From assembly GCF_022832385.1 (NCBI RefSeq), contig NZ_JALHLE010000018.1:1-64000 (forward strand): a stretch of DNA of 64,000 nucleotides, in the 5' to 3' direction. Origin of the DNA: Novosphingobium album (ex Hu et al. 2023). GTDB taxonomy: Bacteria > Pseudomonadota > Alphaproteobacteria > Sphingomonadales > Sphingomonadaceae. The notes beneath the pieces are model-generated. The model was not told where the DNA came from. It did not search any database and worked only from the letters and a program-made list of their open reading frames with translations. The position numbers were made by a program, and so were the translations under genes. This document shows positions 38,561-47,952 of the stretch, one piece after another (position 1 is the first letter of the stretch; each line of letters begins with the position of its first letter).

Positions 38561-39481
38561 TCAGTCTTCGCCGGGGCGGGGTGCGCGCTCGAGAATGCCA
38601 TCCACGAAACTGGTGATTGCAGCGAAGGTCTCCGCCGAACCGGGCAGATCCCGCCCGCGCACGACGGCGACGTGCTCCATACCGTCGAGCGCCACCAACC
38701 GGCTGTCTCGTCCCAGAGCATTCAGCCGCGCGTGGAAGCGCCACGAATCGTCCAGAAGGACCTCCCCGGTTCCCACGCTGATCAGGCAGGGCGGGTAGTC
38801 CTGCAGATCCCGGTCACCGGCAAAGACTGGTGAGGCAAGCGGGTGTTGCGGGTCGAATCCCTGAAGATAAAGGTCGGCTGCCACTCGCGCGGATTTGGTG
38901 CCGAACAGCGGATCGCTGGCGGCATTGGCGGCGAAACTGGGTGCGGTGACGGTAAGGTCCAGCCAGGGTGAGAGCAGCACGAGGCCGTCCACTCGCGAGG
39001 TGAGGCCTGCAGCCGTCATCAAACCGATGCTGGCGGCAAGTCCGGCGCCCGCGGAATCGCCCGAGACGATCAGCGGCGCCTCGTCCGCCTCCTCGCTCAG
39101 CGCCTGCAGCGCCTGCAGCGCCGCGAGCGCATCGTTGAGACCGCCGGGGAAGGGTGTCTCCGGCGAGAGCCGGTATTGCGGCACCACAATCGTCACACCG
39201 CATCGAGCCGCCAGTGCTTCGGCGAAAGGTCCCTCAAACTCGGGGCGCCCGATCCGGAAGCCGCCGCCGTGGAGTTGCAGCACATAGCCGCGCGGAGTCC
39301 CCGGCGGATCGAAGCGCAATGTGCGCAGGCCCGCCAGTTCGGTTTCCAACGGCGGCACCATGGTGGCGAACATGCCTGCGGCGATCCCCGCCGCCATCTG
39401 CGCGCGCCGCTCGGCCAGATCGGGCGGCGCCGGGTAGCCGGGCCGCTCGATAGAGAGTGCCAGTCCGGTCTTCAGCGTCAT
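38561..39481 (-). CDS. HSL-family alpha/beta hydrolase
   Basis: A 306-residue hydrolase of the hormone-sensitive lipase group: the oxyanion HGGGFRIGR, the nucleophile in GDSAGAGLA, and a C-terminal His in GMEHVAVV. It cleaves an ester or lactone, probably one arising in the linked pathway. Its start overlaps the stop of the upstream LLM oxidoreductase (ATGA), so the two are translationally coupled. That coupling suggests the flavoenzyme product is the hydrolase substrate. Confidence 0.88.
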   Translation of the reverse strand: MTLKTGLALSIERPGYPAPPDLAERRAQMAAGIAAGMFATMVPPLETELAGLRTLRFDPPGTPRGYVLQLHGGGFRIGRPEFEGPFAEALAARCGVTIVVPQYRLSPETPFPGGLNDALAALQALQALSEEADEAPLIVSGDSAGAGLAASIGLMTAAGLTSRVDGLVLLSPWLDLTVTAPSFAANAASDPLFGTKSARVAADLYLQGFDPQHPLASPVFAGDRDLQDYPPCLISVGTGEVLLDDSWRFHARLNALGRDSRLVALDGMEHVAVVRGRDLPGSAETFAAITSFVDGILERAPRPGED

Positions 39482-40641
39482 TCGGCCGCCTGCAGGGCTA
39501 TGGCCTGTTCCAGCCCTTGAGCAGTGCGCTGCGCGCCCATCGCCTTGAGTTCAGGGATTACGTAGTCGCCCAGCAGGGTGATCGCTTCCAGCACCGCTTC
39601 CTGCGGCAGATAGCCGAAGTTGACGTAGCACAGCACCTGATCGACACCGGCGTCCTCGTACTTGAGGAACTTCTTCAGGCATTCCTCCGGCGTGCCGATG
39701 ATCACCATGTCCTGCTCATCGAAGGAATGAATGTCGAAATCGCCATCGGCCTGCTTCTTGAGCAGGGGGAAGGCCTTTTCCTGCGCCTCCTTCGGCAGGT
39801 GCGCCATTTCCCACTTGAGGATGAAGGCCGCGCTTTCGCGGTACCACCACCACATCGAATCCCAGACACGGTTGGTCTCGAACTTGCTGCGGCTCTCGGT
39901 GCAGTGGACGAGCGTATAGACGCCGACCTTGTTGGTGTGGACGTGGCTGACCGGCACCGCGTTCTTCTGTTCCTCGCGGTAGATGTCGATCAGACCGGCC
40001 AGCTTTTCGAGCGGCTGCATGATCGAGAAGCACAGCAGGCCCAGGCCGTTTTGGCCGGCCATGCGAATCGTTTCCTCGGATGATGCCGCCATCCAGCAGG
40101 GCGGGTGCGGATACTGGTAGGGCTTGGGCGTCACCATACGCTTGGGGAACTGCAGGTACTCGGAGTCTTCCTCGTAGTATTCCTCGGCCCACATGCCCGA
40201 CACGGTCTTGCAGGCCGCCAGCATCTTCTTCTTCGATTCGGCTGCATCGACGCCGAAAGCGATCTGCTCCATCGGCGTGGAACGGCCCATGCCCCACTCC
40301 GCACGGCCCCGGCTGAGCAGATCCACCGTCGCAACCTTTTCGGCGACGCGCACCGGGTGGATGAACTCGTGCGGCATCAGCGTGACGCCAAAGCCGAGGC
40401 GGATGTTCTCGGTGATCTGCGAGAGCGCGCCCAGCACCACGTCGTTGCAGGGCATGTGGCTGCGCCCTTCGCGGAAGTGGTGCTCGACCAGCCAGGCGGT
40501 GTGGAAGCCCTTCTTGTCGGCCAGCGCAATCTGCTCGATGCAGTTCCTGTAGGCCTGTCGCTCCTTGGTGCGCTGGCCCCAGGGGTGTTCGCCTTCCCAG
40601 GGCTTGGGGGCTTCGAATTCATAGAGAAGTCCGAGTTCCAT
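39478..40641 (-). CDS. LLM-class flavin-dependent oxidoreductase
   Basis: A 387-residue luciferase-like monooxygenase (TIM barrel). It starts MELGLLYEFEAPKPWEG and shows WLVEHHFREGRSHMPCNDVVLGALSQITENIRLGFGV and GRAEWGMGRSTPMEQIAFGVD, the usual flavin-binding part. Members use FMNH2 (or F420H2) and O2. No dedicated flavin reductase is adjacent. It starts 4 bp after the SDR stop on the same strand and overlaps the hydrolase gene. Confidence 0.88.
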   Translation of the reverse strand: MELGLLYEFEAPKPWEGEHPWGQRTKERQAYRNCIEQIALADKKGFHTAWLVEHHFREGRSHMPCNDVVLGALSQITENIRLGFGVTLMPHEFIHPVRVAEKVATVDLLSRGRAEWGMGRSTPMEQIAFGVDAAESKKKMLAACKTVSGMWAEEYYEEDSEYLQFPKRMVTPKPYQYPHPPCWMAASSEETIRMAGQNGLGLLCFSIMQPLEKLAGLIDIYREEQKNAVPVSHVHTNKVGVYTLVHCTESRSKFETNRVWDSMWWWYRESAAFILKWEMAHLPKEAQEKAFPLLKKQADGDFDIHSFDEQDMVIIGTPEECLKKFLKYEDAGVDQVLCYVNFGYLPQEAVLEAITLLGDYVIPELKAMGAQRTAQGLEQAIALQAAE

Positions 40642-40645
40642 GGTG

Positions 40646-41464
40646 TCAGGCCTCCTGCTTTTCGGCTTCGATCTGCTTGCGACTCTTGCGTGCGCCGGCG
40701 CAGAACTTGGTGGAAAGCGAGCGGTCGACCGTCAGGCTCTGGCCCGAGATGCCGCTAGCAAGGTCGGAGAGCAGGAAGACGATCGCGTTAGCCAGCTCTT
40801 CGGGTGGGCAGAAATTCTGTTCGCTGCCCTGCACGACGTTCTCGGACACGACGCGGGTTAGCACGCGTTCAGTCGCCACCGCGCCGGGCAGCACCGAATT
40901 GGCGCGGATGCCGAATTCGTGCCACTCGTTGGCCATGGTCCGGGTCAGTGCGGTGATCCCCGATTTTGCCGCACCATAGGGGCCGTGCCAGGGCGCCGAG
41001 GTCAGCGAGGAGACCGAGGAGACGTTGACGATGGCCCCGCGCTCCCCGCGATCGATCCAGGTCTTCGCGGCATCGCGGCATAGCGCGAAGATATAGCCGA
41101 GATTGAGCTGGAAGGTCTGCCAGAAGGCGTCGGTCGGCGTCTCGTCGAGCGGCATCCATTCGCCCTCGCGCGTGCCGCCCGCGACATTGGCAAGGCCGTC
41201 CAGTCCGCCGAAGGTGCCGAATATCTGCGCGATGACGCCTTCGCAGGCGGCCTTGTCCATGAGGTCGACCACCATCGGATGGATGGTGCCGCCCAGCGCT
41301 TCCACATCCTCAACAGTTGGCGCGATCAGCGCCGCATCCTTGTCGAGCGCGATAATCGTCGCGCCCGACCTTGCCAGTTGGCGGCACGTGGCGCCGCCGA
41401 TCCCCCCGCGCGCGACGCCGCACACGAGGATGGTGCGACGGGTCAGGTCGATGGCTAGAGTCAT
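40646..41464 (-). CDS. Short-chain dehydrogenase/reductase
   Basis: A 272-residue SDR. The cofactor loop is CGVARGGIGGATCRQLA, which is GxxxGG-like but unusual; the catalytic Ser is in NVSSVSSLTS and the Tyr-Lys in YGAAKSG. The C-terminus is extended by a charged tail (SRKQIEAEKQEA). ALDKDAA after the second strand fits NAD binding. It lies between the amidohydrolase and the LLM gene in the same operon. Confidence 0.86.
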   Translation of the reverse strand: MTLAIDLTRRTILVCGVARGGIGGATCRQLARSGATIIALDKDAALIAPTVEDVEALGGTIHPMVVDLMDKAACEGVIAQIFGTFGGLDGLANVAGGTREGEWMPLDETPTDAFWQTFQLNLGYIFALCRDAAKTWIDRGERGAIVNVSSVSSLTSAPWHGPYGAAKSGITALTRTMANEWHEFGIRANSVLPGAVATERVLTRVVSENVVQGSEQNFCPPEELANAIVFLLSDLASGISGQSLTVDRSLSTKFCAGARKSRKQIEAEKQEA

Positions 41465-41505
41465 GGCATTCTCTCCCCTTGCCCGCTCTTGCGGCGGGCC
41501 TCTGG

Positions 41506-42705
41506 TCAGATGTCGATGCGATAGAGTCTGGCCGCATTCCCACCGAGCACCTTGGCTATTTCCTCGTGCGTCAGGTCGCCGTAGCGGGTGTCGAGATTGT
41601 CGATCGGGTAGAGCCCGGTCGGGTGCGGGAAATCGGTTTCGAACAGCACGTTGTCGACGCCCACCTTGCGCACCATGTCGGCCGCGGCCTGGCCCTGCTC
41701 GAACCAGAAGCAGGCGAAGAAGTTGCTCTGGAAGTATTCGCTGGGCTTCTTCTCGAAGCTGCGTCCCTCTGCGATCTCGGTGAGCTGGTAGTCGAGCGCT
41801 TCCATCATGAAGGGCACCCAGCCGATCCCGCTTTCGACCGAGACGAACTTGAGGCCCCGGAACCGGTCGAGCAGGCCCGAATAGATCAGGTTGGCGACGA
41901 CCTTGCCATTGTTGAAGAACAGCATTGCACCCGAAATGCCCGAGCGCAGGTCGCGCGTGAGCGAGGGCCAGCCCTGCTGGCCCATCCAGTCGATCGAGGT
42001 TTCCGAAGCGCCGATGTGGAAGTTCACCGGCAGCGCCATGTCCTCGCAGACTTCCCAGAGCGGATACCAGTGCTCATGGCCGAGATCGGGCAGGCGCTCT
42101 CCGCCCAGATCGACGAGGTGCGGGTCCGAATTGATGTTGACGCCGCGAAGGCCCATCGCCGCGCAGCGTTCGATTTCGGCGATGGCGAGTTTGACGTCCC
42201 ACCAGGGCAGCAGCGCCATCGGGAAGAAGCGGCCATTCGATTCGGCCTGCATTTCCGCGACAGCATCGTTGTAGATCTTTACGCAGGACAGGCGCAGGTC
42301 GGCATCGACCTTGGCCGCCGCCTGTCCGCCGAAGCCGAGGATGTTGGGATAGACGATCTGGGCGTAGATGCCGGTCTCGTCCATCACCTGCAGGCGTTCC
42401 TTCAGGGAGGATGAGCCGGTGTGGACGTCCTCGAATTGCAGTTTCAGGAAATCGTCGAGCACGCGGACCTTGCCGCCGTCCTTGAGGATCGCGCTGTTGG
42501 GGTGAGCGCCGGTGCCGATCGACTTGTCGCCGTCGATCACCCAGCAGCGCTGTCCGTTCAGCATCTTCACCTGCGGCACGCGGTCTCGGATCGAGGCCGG
42601 GGCGCGGCTGGTCCACATGTCGTGGGGTTCGGTCAGGTGCGTGTCGGCGTCGATGACCTTGTAGGCGCTCTTCGCACCCGGCCGGTCGAGGCTGGCAGTG
42701 GCCAT
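41506..42705 (-). CDS. Amidohydrolase_2 family metal-dependent hydrolase/decarboxylase
   Basis: A 399-residue amidohydrolase of the ACMSD/LigJ-like group. The metal site begins VIDADTHLTEP, with later ligands in NFHIGAS and the conserved DFPHPTG near the C-terminus. Family members decarboxylate or hydrate aromatic or ring-cleavage products. It is the first enzyme gene after the AraC regulator, with a good GGGAGAA ribosome site. The substrate is unknown. Confidence 0.85.
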   Translation of the reverse strand: MATASLDRPGAKSAYKVIDADTHLTEPHDMWTSRAPASIRDRVPQVKMLNGQRCWVIDGDKSIGTGAHPNSAILKDGGKVRVLDDFLKLQFEDVHTGSSSLKERLQVMDETGIYAQIVYPNILGFGGQAAAKVDADLRLSCVKIYNDAVAEMQAESNGRFFPMALLPWWDVKLAIAEIERCAAMGLRGVNINSDPHLVDLGGERLPDLGHEHWYPLWEVCEDMALPVNFHIGASETSIDWMGQQGWPSLTRDLRSGISGAMLFFNNGKVVANLIYSGLLDRFRGLKFVSVESGIGWVPFMMEALDYQLTEIAEGRSFEKKPSEYFQSNFFACFWFEQGQAAADMVRKVGVDNVLFETDFPHPTGLYPIDNLDTRYGDLTHEEIAKVLGGNAARLYRIDI

Positions 42706-42815
42706 GGCAGGTTCTCCCGTGATTTGGTTCTTGGGAGGATTGGTCGCTCAGGTGCCGGGCCTTGGGAAGCCCCGCGTCTCCACCTGCCTTGCTCGATCGT
42801 CCACGCCTCACCGTG

Positions 42816-43877
42816 TCAGTCGCGGCGTCCCTGCGTGAAGAAGATCTTGTCCGAAGGGATTGTCCCGGTGGTGGTGGCCGGTTCGGCGGTATTCTCCGAC
42901 GCCCGAACGGCCCGGCTACGCGCGCCGGCGAGCAGGGCGCGAAAGCGCGGCATGGGCACAGCTTCCTCGCGCACGGCGCGTGCCTCTTCGCGCATCTGGC
43001 TGGGGGTGATCCCGAAGTGGCGGCTGAAGCGGCGGCTGAACGCGGCTTCCGACCCATATCCCGCCATTTCGGCGATCTCGGCGACTTTCATCCGGCCCTG
43101 CCGCAGCAGGCTGGCGGCATGTTCCATGCGGCGTTCGGCGACCACTTCCATCGGGGCCTTGCCCACTGCCTGCGTGAAATGCGCTGCAAAGTTGGAGCGG
43201 CCCATGCCTACCGACCGGGCGAGCGATTCAACCGTCCATGCTTGCGCGGGGCTGGCGACGATCAACTGGAGCGCGTCCTCGATGGGATCGCGCGTCTCTG
43301 CGGACAGGATGCGGCGGCAGCCCGGATCGGCGCGCAGGGCCGCGATCAGCAGGGTTTCGGCGATCCGGGTCAGGAGCGCCGCCGATCCCGCGCCCATGCC
43401 CGACAGAGGCATGGCATCGGACTGGAACAAGGTGGTGCCCGTCCTCAGCAGCGAGGGCAGGGCGGCACGCGAAACGTCTCCGGGCCACTGTGCCTGCAGG
43501 CGCCCGCTCAGCACCCGCGCCGTGACGCGCGGACCGTCTCCGAAGGCCATGGCGGGCGGGACATCGCACCCGGCGGAACGGCGCAGGCCCTCGTGTGGCT
43601 GGGCTCTGGCACCCGGTGCGGTTCGCAACGCATGGGCTTCGCCCGAAAGCACCATGGCCACATCGCCCGGACCCAGTTCGGCCATGGCGCCACCGGTGCA
43701 CGCCAGCCGCAACTCGCCATGGATGACGGCGTGGATGAACACGGCATCGCCTGGAGCCACGGCGCAACCGGCTTGCCCTGCGAAGTCGCCATAGACCCAG
43801 GTCTGGCCTGACAGGCGTACGTCGGCAAGCAGGTCCGAAAGGCTGCGCGAAACCGCTTTTGGGGGCTTGTCCGGCAC
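42816..43877 (-). CDS. AraC-family transcriptional regulator
   Basis: A 353-residue regulator. The N-terminal cupin-like sensor (about residues 1-190) has AVAPGDAVFIHAVIHGELRL and AELGPGDVAMVLSGEAHAL. The C-terminal AraC double HTH is canonical: VESLARSVGMGRSNFAAHFTQAVG and KVAEIAEMAGYGSEAAFSRRFSRHFG. It is 110 bp upstream of the amidohydrolase operon on the same strand and divergent from an alpha/beta hydrolase with 60 bp between, so it probably controls both. Confidence 0.9.
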   Translation of the reverse strand: MPDKPPKAVSRSLSDLLADVRLSGQTWVYGDFAGQAGCAVAPGDAVFIHAVIHGELRLACTGGAMAELGPGDVAMVLSGEAHALRTAPGARAQPHEGLRRSAGCDVPPAMAFGDGPRVTARVLSGRLQAQWPGDVSRAALPSLLRTGTTLFQSDAMPLSGMGAGSAALLTRIAETLLIAALRADPGCRRILSAETRDPIEDALQLIVASPAQAWTVESLARSVGMGRSNFAAHFTQAVGKAPMEVVAERRMEHAASLLRQGRMKVAEIAEMAGYGSEAAFSRRFSRHFGITPSQMREEARAVREEAVPMPRFRALLAGARSRAVRASENTAEPATTTGTIPSDKIFFTQGRRD

Positions 43878-43937
43878 CTGACGTATTACTCCCGTTATGC
43901 CGATCCTCTGGACGATCGATCATGAGGAGCCGAGAAT

Positions 43938-45047
43938 ATGGGATTGCCCCGGCTCGTCAATCCACGCATCAAGCGCTTGATTGGGAGAAGACAAACATTG
44001 CGGCAGATAGAACTTGCCATCGACGTCAGTGATGCCGTGGGACTGGGCATGCCAGCCCGGATCGCCGCGACCGTCGTCCTGCCCGAACCGGAGGCCCTGC
44101 CGGATCAGGCCGTGGTTTGCGTCGCGCTGCCGAGCAGCAGCTATGCGCGCGGCTATTACACCTGCGACTTGCCGGGCGCGGGCAGCGGGGCACAGGCAGC
44201 GTTTCATGTGGAGCGCGGCTGGATCGTCGCCGCGCTCGACTGGCTCGGCTGCGATGACGCCTCGGGCCTTGATCCCGAAGACCTCGGCTATGCCGCGCTG
44301 ACCGCTGCCGCGCACGCAGCGCAGGCGGAAATCCTGTTGCGGCTGGAAAACGGCGTGCTGGCGCCCGGCTATCCGCCGGTGGGGCGGCCCTGCGTGATTG
44401 GTATCGGCCAGTCGCTGGGCGGCGGGCTGCTGATCTACCAGCAGGCCCGGCACGGCAGCTTCGACGGGATCGGCGTGCTGGGGTTCAGCGCGATCCGCTC
44501 GCATCCCGCGACTCCACCGGGTGGCGAGCCCGTCGTAGTAGCCTGGTATCCGCGCGATGCCGGGTTGGAGGAATGCCGCGAGCCGCTCAATGCGGCAGCC
44601 CTCTCGGGCTCGCAGTCGGCGCAGGAGCAGGCAGCGTGGGAAGCCGTGGCCTGGGGCTTCCACTACGACGACGTGCCTGCCGAGGTCGTCGAGCAGGACC
44701 TTGCCCATTACGAAGGCATCGCACGCGGGATCGACCCAGATGCGCCACTGCCGCCCTGGTATGCCCGCCGCACGCCTCAGCGCGCTGCCCGCTCGTCGCT
44801 GACGCCCGGTGTGGTGGCGTCGGAGGCAGCTTCGGTCACGGTGCCGGTGCTGGCGGCGATGGGCGTGCGTGATCTCGTGCCCGATCCGCGCAGCGAGCCG
44901 CGCGCCTTTGCCTCCGCGCGCAGCGTTGATCTCTTCGTCTGCCCGCGCATGGGGCACATGCACAACATGGCCGGAACCCGCGCTCTGCTGTGGGAGCGCA
45001 TCCACCTGTTCGGCGAATGGTGCGCAGCGCTGAAAACTCAGGGGTGA
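43938..45047 (+). CDS. Alpha/beta hydrolase
   Basis: A 369-residue hydrolase of the alpha/beta fold. The nucleophile elbow is GIGQSLGGG (Ser), with a C-terminal His in MGHMHNMAGTR. It has no signal peptide. Divergent from the AraC regulator, it is probably part of the same regulon, giving the cluster two unrelated esterase/lactonase-type enzymes. GAGGAG precedes the ATG. Confidence 0.78.
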   Translation: MGLPRLVNPRIKRLIGRRQTLRQIELAIDVSDAVGLGMPARIAATVVLPEPEALPDQAVVCVALPSSSYARGYYTCDLPGAGSGAQAAFHVERGWIVAALDWLGCDDASGLDPEDLGYAALTAAAHAAQAEILLRLENGVLAPGYPPVGRPCVIGIGQSLGGGLLIYQQARHGSFDGIGVLGFSAIRSHPATPPGGEPVVVAWYPRDAGLEECREPLNAAALSGSQSAQEQAAWEAVAWGFHYDDVPAEVVEQDLAHYEGIARGIDPDAPLPPWYARRTPQRAARSSLTPGVVASEAASVTVPVLAAMGVRDLVPDPRSEPRAFASARSVDLFVCPRMGHMHNMAGTRALLWERIHLFGEWCAALKTQG

Positions 45048-45152
45048 GCATGCGCGGAAATCTGGCCTCCGGCCGCTCGAAATGTGCTATAGGAGTCACA
45101 TCATAGTCGCATTTCAGACGACTCAATGCGTTGCTCATGGGGAGATGAGACA

Positions 45153-45785
45153 ATGGCATACTGGAAACTCAAAGGGCGCGAACTCGCCAACTGCAATTGC
45201 GAATATGGCTGCAACTGCCAGTTCGGGGCACTGCCGGACAAGGGGCATTGCCAGGCTGTCTTCGGGATGGCGATCGACGACGGCTTTCACGGTGACACGG
45301 ACCTTTCGGGCCTGAACATCGCCGCGGTGTTCCATTGGCCCGGGCCAATCCACGAGGGTCACGGTGAATGCGCGGCCTTTGTCGATGAACGTGCGAGCGA
45401 GGCGCAGCGCAATGCCCTGCTCACGATCATGACCGGCGGCGATACCGACCCGTTCGCGACCGTCTTCGCGGTTTTCGCCTCGACCATTGAAACGATGCAC
45501 GAGCCCCGCTTTCTGCCCATCGAATTCGACGTTGATGTCGAGGGGCGGACCGGGAGGTTGCGCATCGAGGGTCACGTCGAGATGGATGGCGAACCGATCC
45601 GCAGCCGCGTCGACGGCAGCGAGATTCGCGCCCGGATCAATCTGCCGAACGGCTTCGAATATGAAATCGCGGAAATCGGTTCGGGGACCAGCCGTTCGTT
45701 CGTGCCGATGCAGCTCGATCATAGCGCAAGCTATGGCCAGTTCGCGCACCTGCATCTCGACAGCCACGGGGTCGTGCGCGCCTGA
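45153..45785 (+). CDS. DUF1326 family protein
   Basis: A 210-residue protein of the DUF1326 family. The N-terminus has the mark ELANCNCEYGCNCQFGALP, a Cys-rich CNC-x3-CNC motif likely to bind metal or form disulfides. The middle has HGECAAFVDERAS and FEVDVEGRTGRLRIEGHVE-like strands; the C-terminus repeats His/Asp-rich loops (LDHSASYGQFAHLHLDSHG). No signal peptide is apparent. It is coupled to the DUF2182 gene by a TGATG overlap; the pair is recurrent in bacteria, but its function is not established. Confidence 0.88.
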   Translation: MAYWKLKGRELANCNCEYGCNCQFGALPDKGHCQAVFGMAIDDGFHGDTDLSGLNIAAVFHWPGPIHEGHGECAAFVDERASEAQRNALLTIMTGGDTDPFATVFAVFASTIETMHEPRFLPIEFDVDVEGRTGRLRIEGHVEMDGEPIRSRVDGSEIRARINLPNGFEYEIAEIGSGTSRSFVPMQLDHSASYGQFAHLHLDSHGVVRA

Positions 45786-46621
45786 TGGCGCCCGCGGAGG
45801 CGATACTCAGGCGGAATAGGGCCGTATCCATTGCCATGCTTGCCGTCCTGACACTGCTGGCATGGGCCTGGCTGTCGCTGGGAGCCGGGATGGGCATGGC
45901 GCCAGGGCTTTCCCTGCCAGCGCTCTTGCCGCATCATGCCGGCCAGCCAGCTGTCATGCCTGCCATGGAAATGGGCGGTATGCCGATACCGTCGCATGAT
46001 CTCGCACCGTGGTGGACGGCATCGCGCTTACTTCTCACGTTTTCCATGTGGTGGGTGATGATGGTGGCGATGATGCTGCCATCCGCAGCACCGATGATCC
46101 TGCTTTACGCCCGGACTGCGGTTGCGGGCGGTGTCACGGTCTCCCCTGCGACCGGCAGTTTCCTTTCTGGCTACCTGCTGGTCTGGGGCCTTTTCTCGTT
46201 TGCAGTTGCTGCGCTGCAGATGCTGCTCGAACATGCGGGCTTGCTGGCCGGGATGGACATGGTGTCGGTCAGCCGTCCGTTCTCTGCAGCCGTGCTTGCC
46301 GCTGCGGGCCTGTACCAGCTCTCGCCGGTCAAGGAAGTGTGCCTTCGGCATTGCCGCAATCCCGCGCAGTTCCTGGCACTCCACTACCGGGCTGGCCGGA
46401 GAGGCGCGTTGCAGATGGGGCTGCGGCACGGGGCCTTCTGCGCCGGTTGCTGCTGGTTGCTGATGGCGCTGCTGTTCGTCGGCGGAGTGATGAACCTCGT
46501 CTGGATCGCGTTTCTGACGCTGCTCGTGGCGGCCGAAAAGATGCTACCCGTAGGCCGCTGGATTGCGGTTGCAGGGGGAATTCTCTGTCTTGTGGGGAGT
46601 GGCTATCTGTTTCTGGCCTGA
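45785..46621 (+). CDS. DUF2182 membrane protein
   Basis: A 278-residue polytopic membrane protein of DUF2182 (predicted metal-binding). About six helices are visible, and a conserved Met/Trp-rich helix reads MWWVMMVAMMLPSAAPM. The loop YQLSPVKEVCLRHCRNP and the helix GAFCAGCCWLL carry the family Cys residues. The many Met, Cys and His residues fit metal handling. It overlaps DUF1326 by one base. It converges with the deaminase gene with only a 4-bp gap. Confidence 0.87.
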   Translation: MAPAEAILRRNRAVSIAMLAVLTLLAWAWLSLGAGMGMAPGLSLPALLPHHAGQPAVMPAMEMGGMPIPSHDLAPWWTASRLLLTFSMWWVMMVAMMLPSAAPMILLYARTAVAGGVTVSPATGSFLSGYLLVWGLFSFAVAALQMLLEHAGLLAGMDMVSVSRPFSAAVLAAAGLYQLSPVKEVCLRHCRNPAQFLALHYRAGRRGALQMGLRHGAFCAGCCWLLMALLFVGGVMNLVWIAFLTLLVAAEKMLPVGRWIAVAGGILCLVGSGYLFLA

Positions 46622-46625
46622 GGGC

Positions 46626-47753
46626 CTAGGCCGCCGCACCCCACGTCTGCGCATAGGCATCCAGCTTTGCCAGATAGCCATCGCGCTGCTGCGCAGGAAT
46701 CCACGCCGTCCCGAAGGCATTGCGCTCGATGCGGACGAGTTCTGCGGGTGTCAGCGCGCTGTCTTTCTGCGCGCGGATCAGCACTTCCGTGATGTATTCG
46801 CTGCCCATGTAGGCCGGATCGTCGGAATTGACAGAAACCTTGAGCCCGGCATCGAGCATTTCGCGCAGGGCATTGATCGGCTGCCCGTTCTCCATGACCT
46901 TGCCCGAGAACGTGGGGCAGACGGTGAAGGGAATGCCCAGGCTCTTCGCCAGCGCCACCAGTTCGGGGGACTGCACGATGTTGCCACCGTGGTCGATGCG
47001 CTCGGCCTTCAGGTCCAGCAGCGCGGTGCGGATGTGCTCGAGCGTGTTCTCCTGATTGACGTCGCAGTGCATCGTCACGTGGAGCCCCGCCGCGCGCGCC
47101 TTGGCGAAGTGCTCGGCGAACTTCTCGGGCGGATTGCCTTTTTCGTCCGAATCGAGCCCGACGCCCACCAGTTTGTCCTTGAAGGGCAGCGCGGCATCGA
47201 GTGCTTCCATGGCCGATTCGGCGCTGAGATCGCGCATGAAGCACAGGATCAGCTGAGACTGGATGCCCAGTGCCTTCGCCGCATCGCCGCGCGCGCGGGT
47301 GATGCCGCCGATCACCGCCCCGATCGGCACGCCGCGCTTGAGATGCTCCTGCGGGTCGAAGAACATCTCTGCATAGAGCACGTTCTGCGATGCGGCCTTG
47401 TTCAGGTAGCCAAAGGCCAGATCGTAGAAGTCCTGCTCGGTCAGCAGCACCTGCATCCCGTCGTAGTAGATCTTCAGGAAGCTCGGCAGGTCGTGGTAGA
47501 TATAGCTGCGCTTCATCGCCTCGACATCGGCATAGGGCAGCTTCAGCCCGTTGCGCTGGGCCAGCGCGAACTTCATTTCCGCTTCCAGCGTGCCTTCCAG
47601 ATGGACGTGGAATTCCGCCTTGGGCAGCCCGGCGATGAAACGGGCCATGGTGGCCTCGTCCGCAGGCGGGGTGGCCGCGCGGGCCCAGGCCGGAAGTGCG
47701 CCAGCCAGCGGCGCGGCCATTGCGGCGCGGATCAGCATTCTTCTGTCGAGCAT
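46626..47753 (-). CDS. Tat-exported adenosine deaminase-like protein
   Basis: A 375-residue amidohydrolase of the adenosine deaminase superfamily. It starts with an Arg-Arg signal (DRRMLIRAAMAAPLAGALPAWARA), so it should be exported by Tat after folding. It has HVHLEG, RIDHGGNIVQSPEL and VNSDDPAYMGSEY. The catalytic HAGE motif of adenosine deaminases is replaced by HCDVN, so the proton-transfer Glu appears changed. It may act on another nucleoside or base in the periplasm. It is divergent from the WYL gene. Confidence 0.82.
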   Translation of the reverse strand: MLDRRMLIRAAMAAPLAGALPAWARAATPPADEATMARFIAGLPKAEFHVHLEGTLEAEMKFALAQRNGLKLPYADVEAMKRSYIYHDLPSFLKIYYDGMQVLLTEQDFYDLAFGYLNKAASQNVLYAEMFFDPQEHLKRGVPIGAVIGGITRARGDAAKALGIQSQLILCFMRDLSAESAMEALDAALPFKDKLVGVGLDSDEKGNPPEKFAEHFAKARAAGLHVTMHCDVNQENTLEHIRTALLDLKAERIDHGGNIVQSPELVALAKSLGIPFTVCPTFSGKVMENGQPINALREMLDAGLKVSVNSDDPAYMGSEYITEVLIRAQKDSALTPAELVRIERNAFGTAWIPAQQRDGYLAKLDAYAQTWGAAA

Positions 47754-47928
47754 GTGCGGTCCTCTGGCGCCGAAAGGACACCCCGGCGCGACAGGAACAC
47801 TATCCCGCCCAGACCATGACGCTGTCCAACGGTGAAAAGTCTACAGACTGTTCCAAAAATTGCAGCAGTTTAGCCTTTTCTGGCCGCAGACTAGCAGTTT
47901 TCCGGCTTGCGGGACGCGCGCGGTCCCG

Positions 47929-47952
47929 GCATTGTGCTGCGATGCACAATGC
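47929..47952. promoter_or_regulatory. Inverted repeat enclosing the WYL gene start codon
   Basis: GCATTGTG and CACAATGC form a perfect 8-bp inverted repeat with an 8-nt loop (CTGCGATG). The start ATG is in the loop. It may be an operator or an RNA hairpin that hides the start. Confidence 0.6.
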
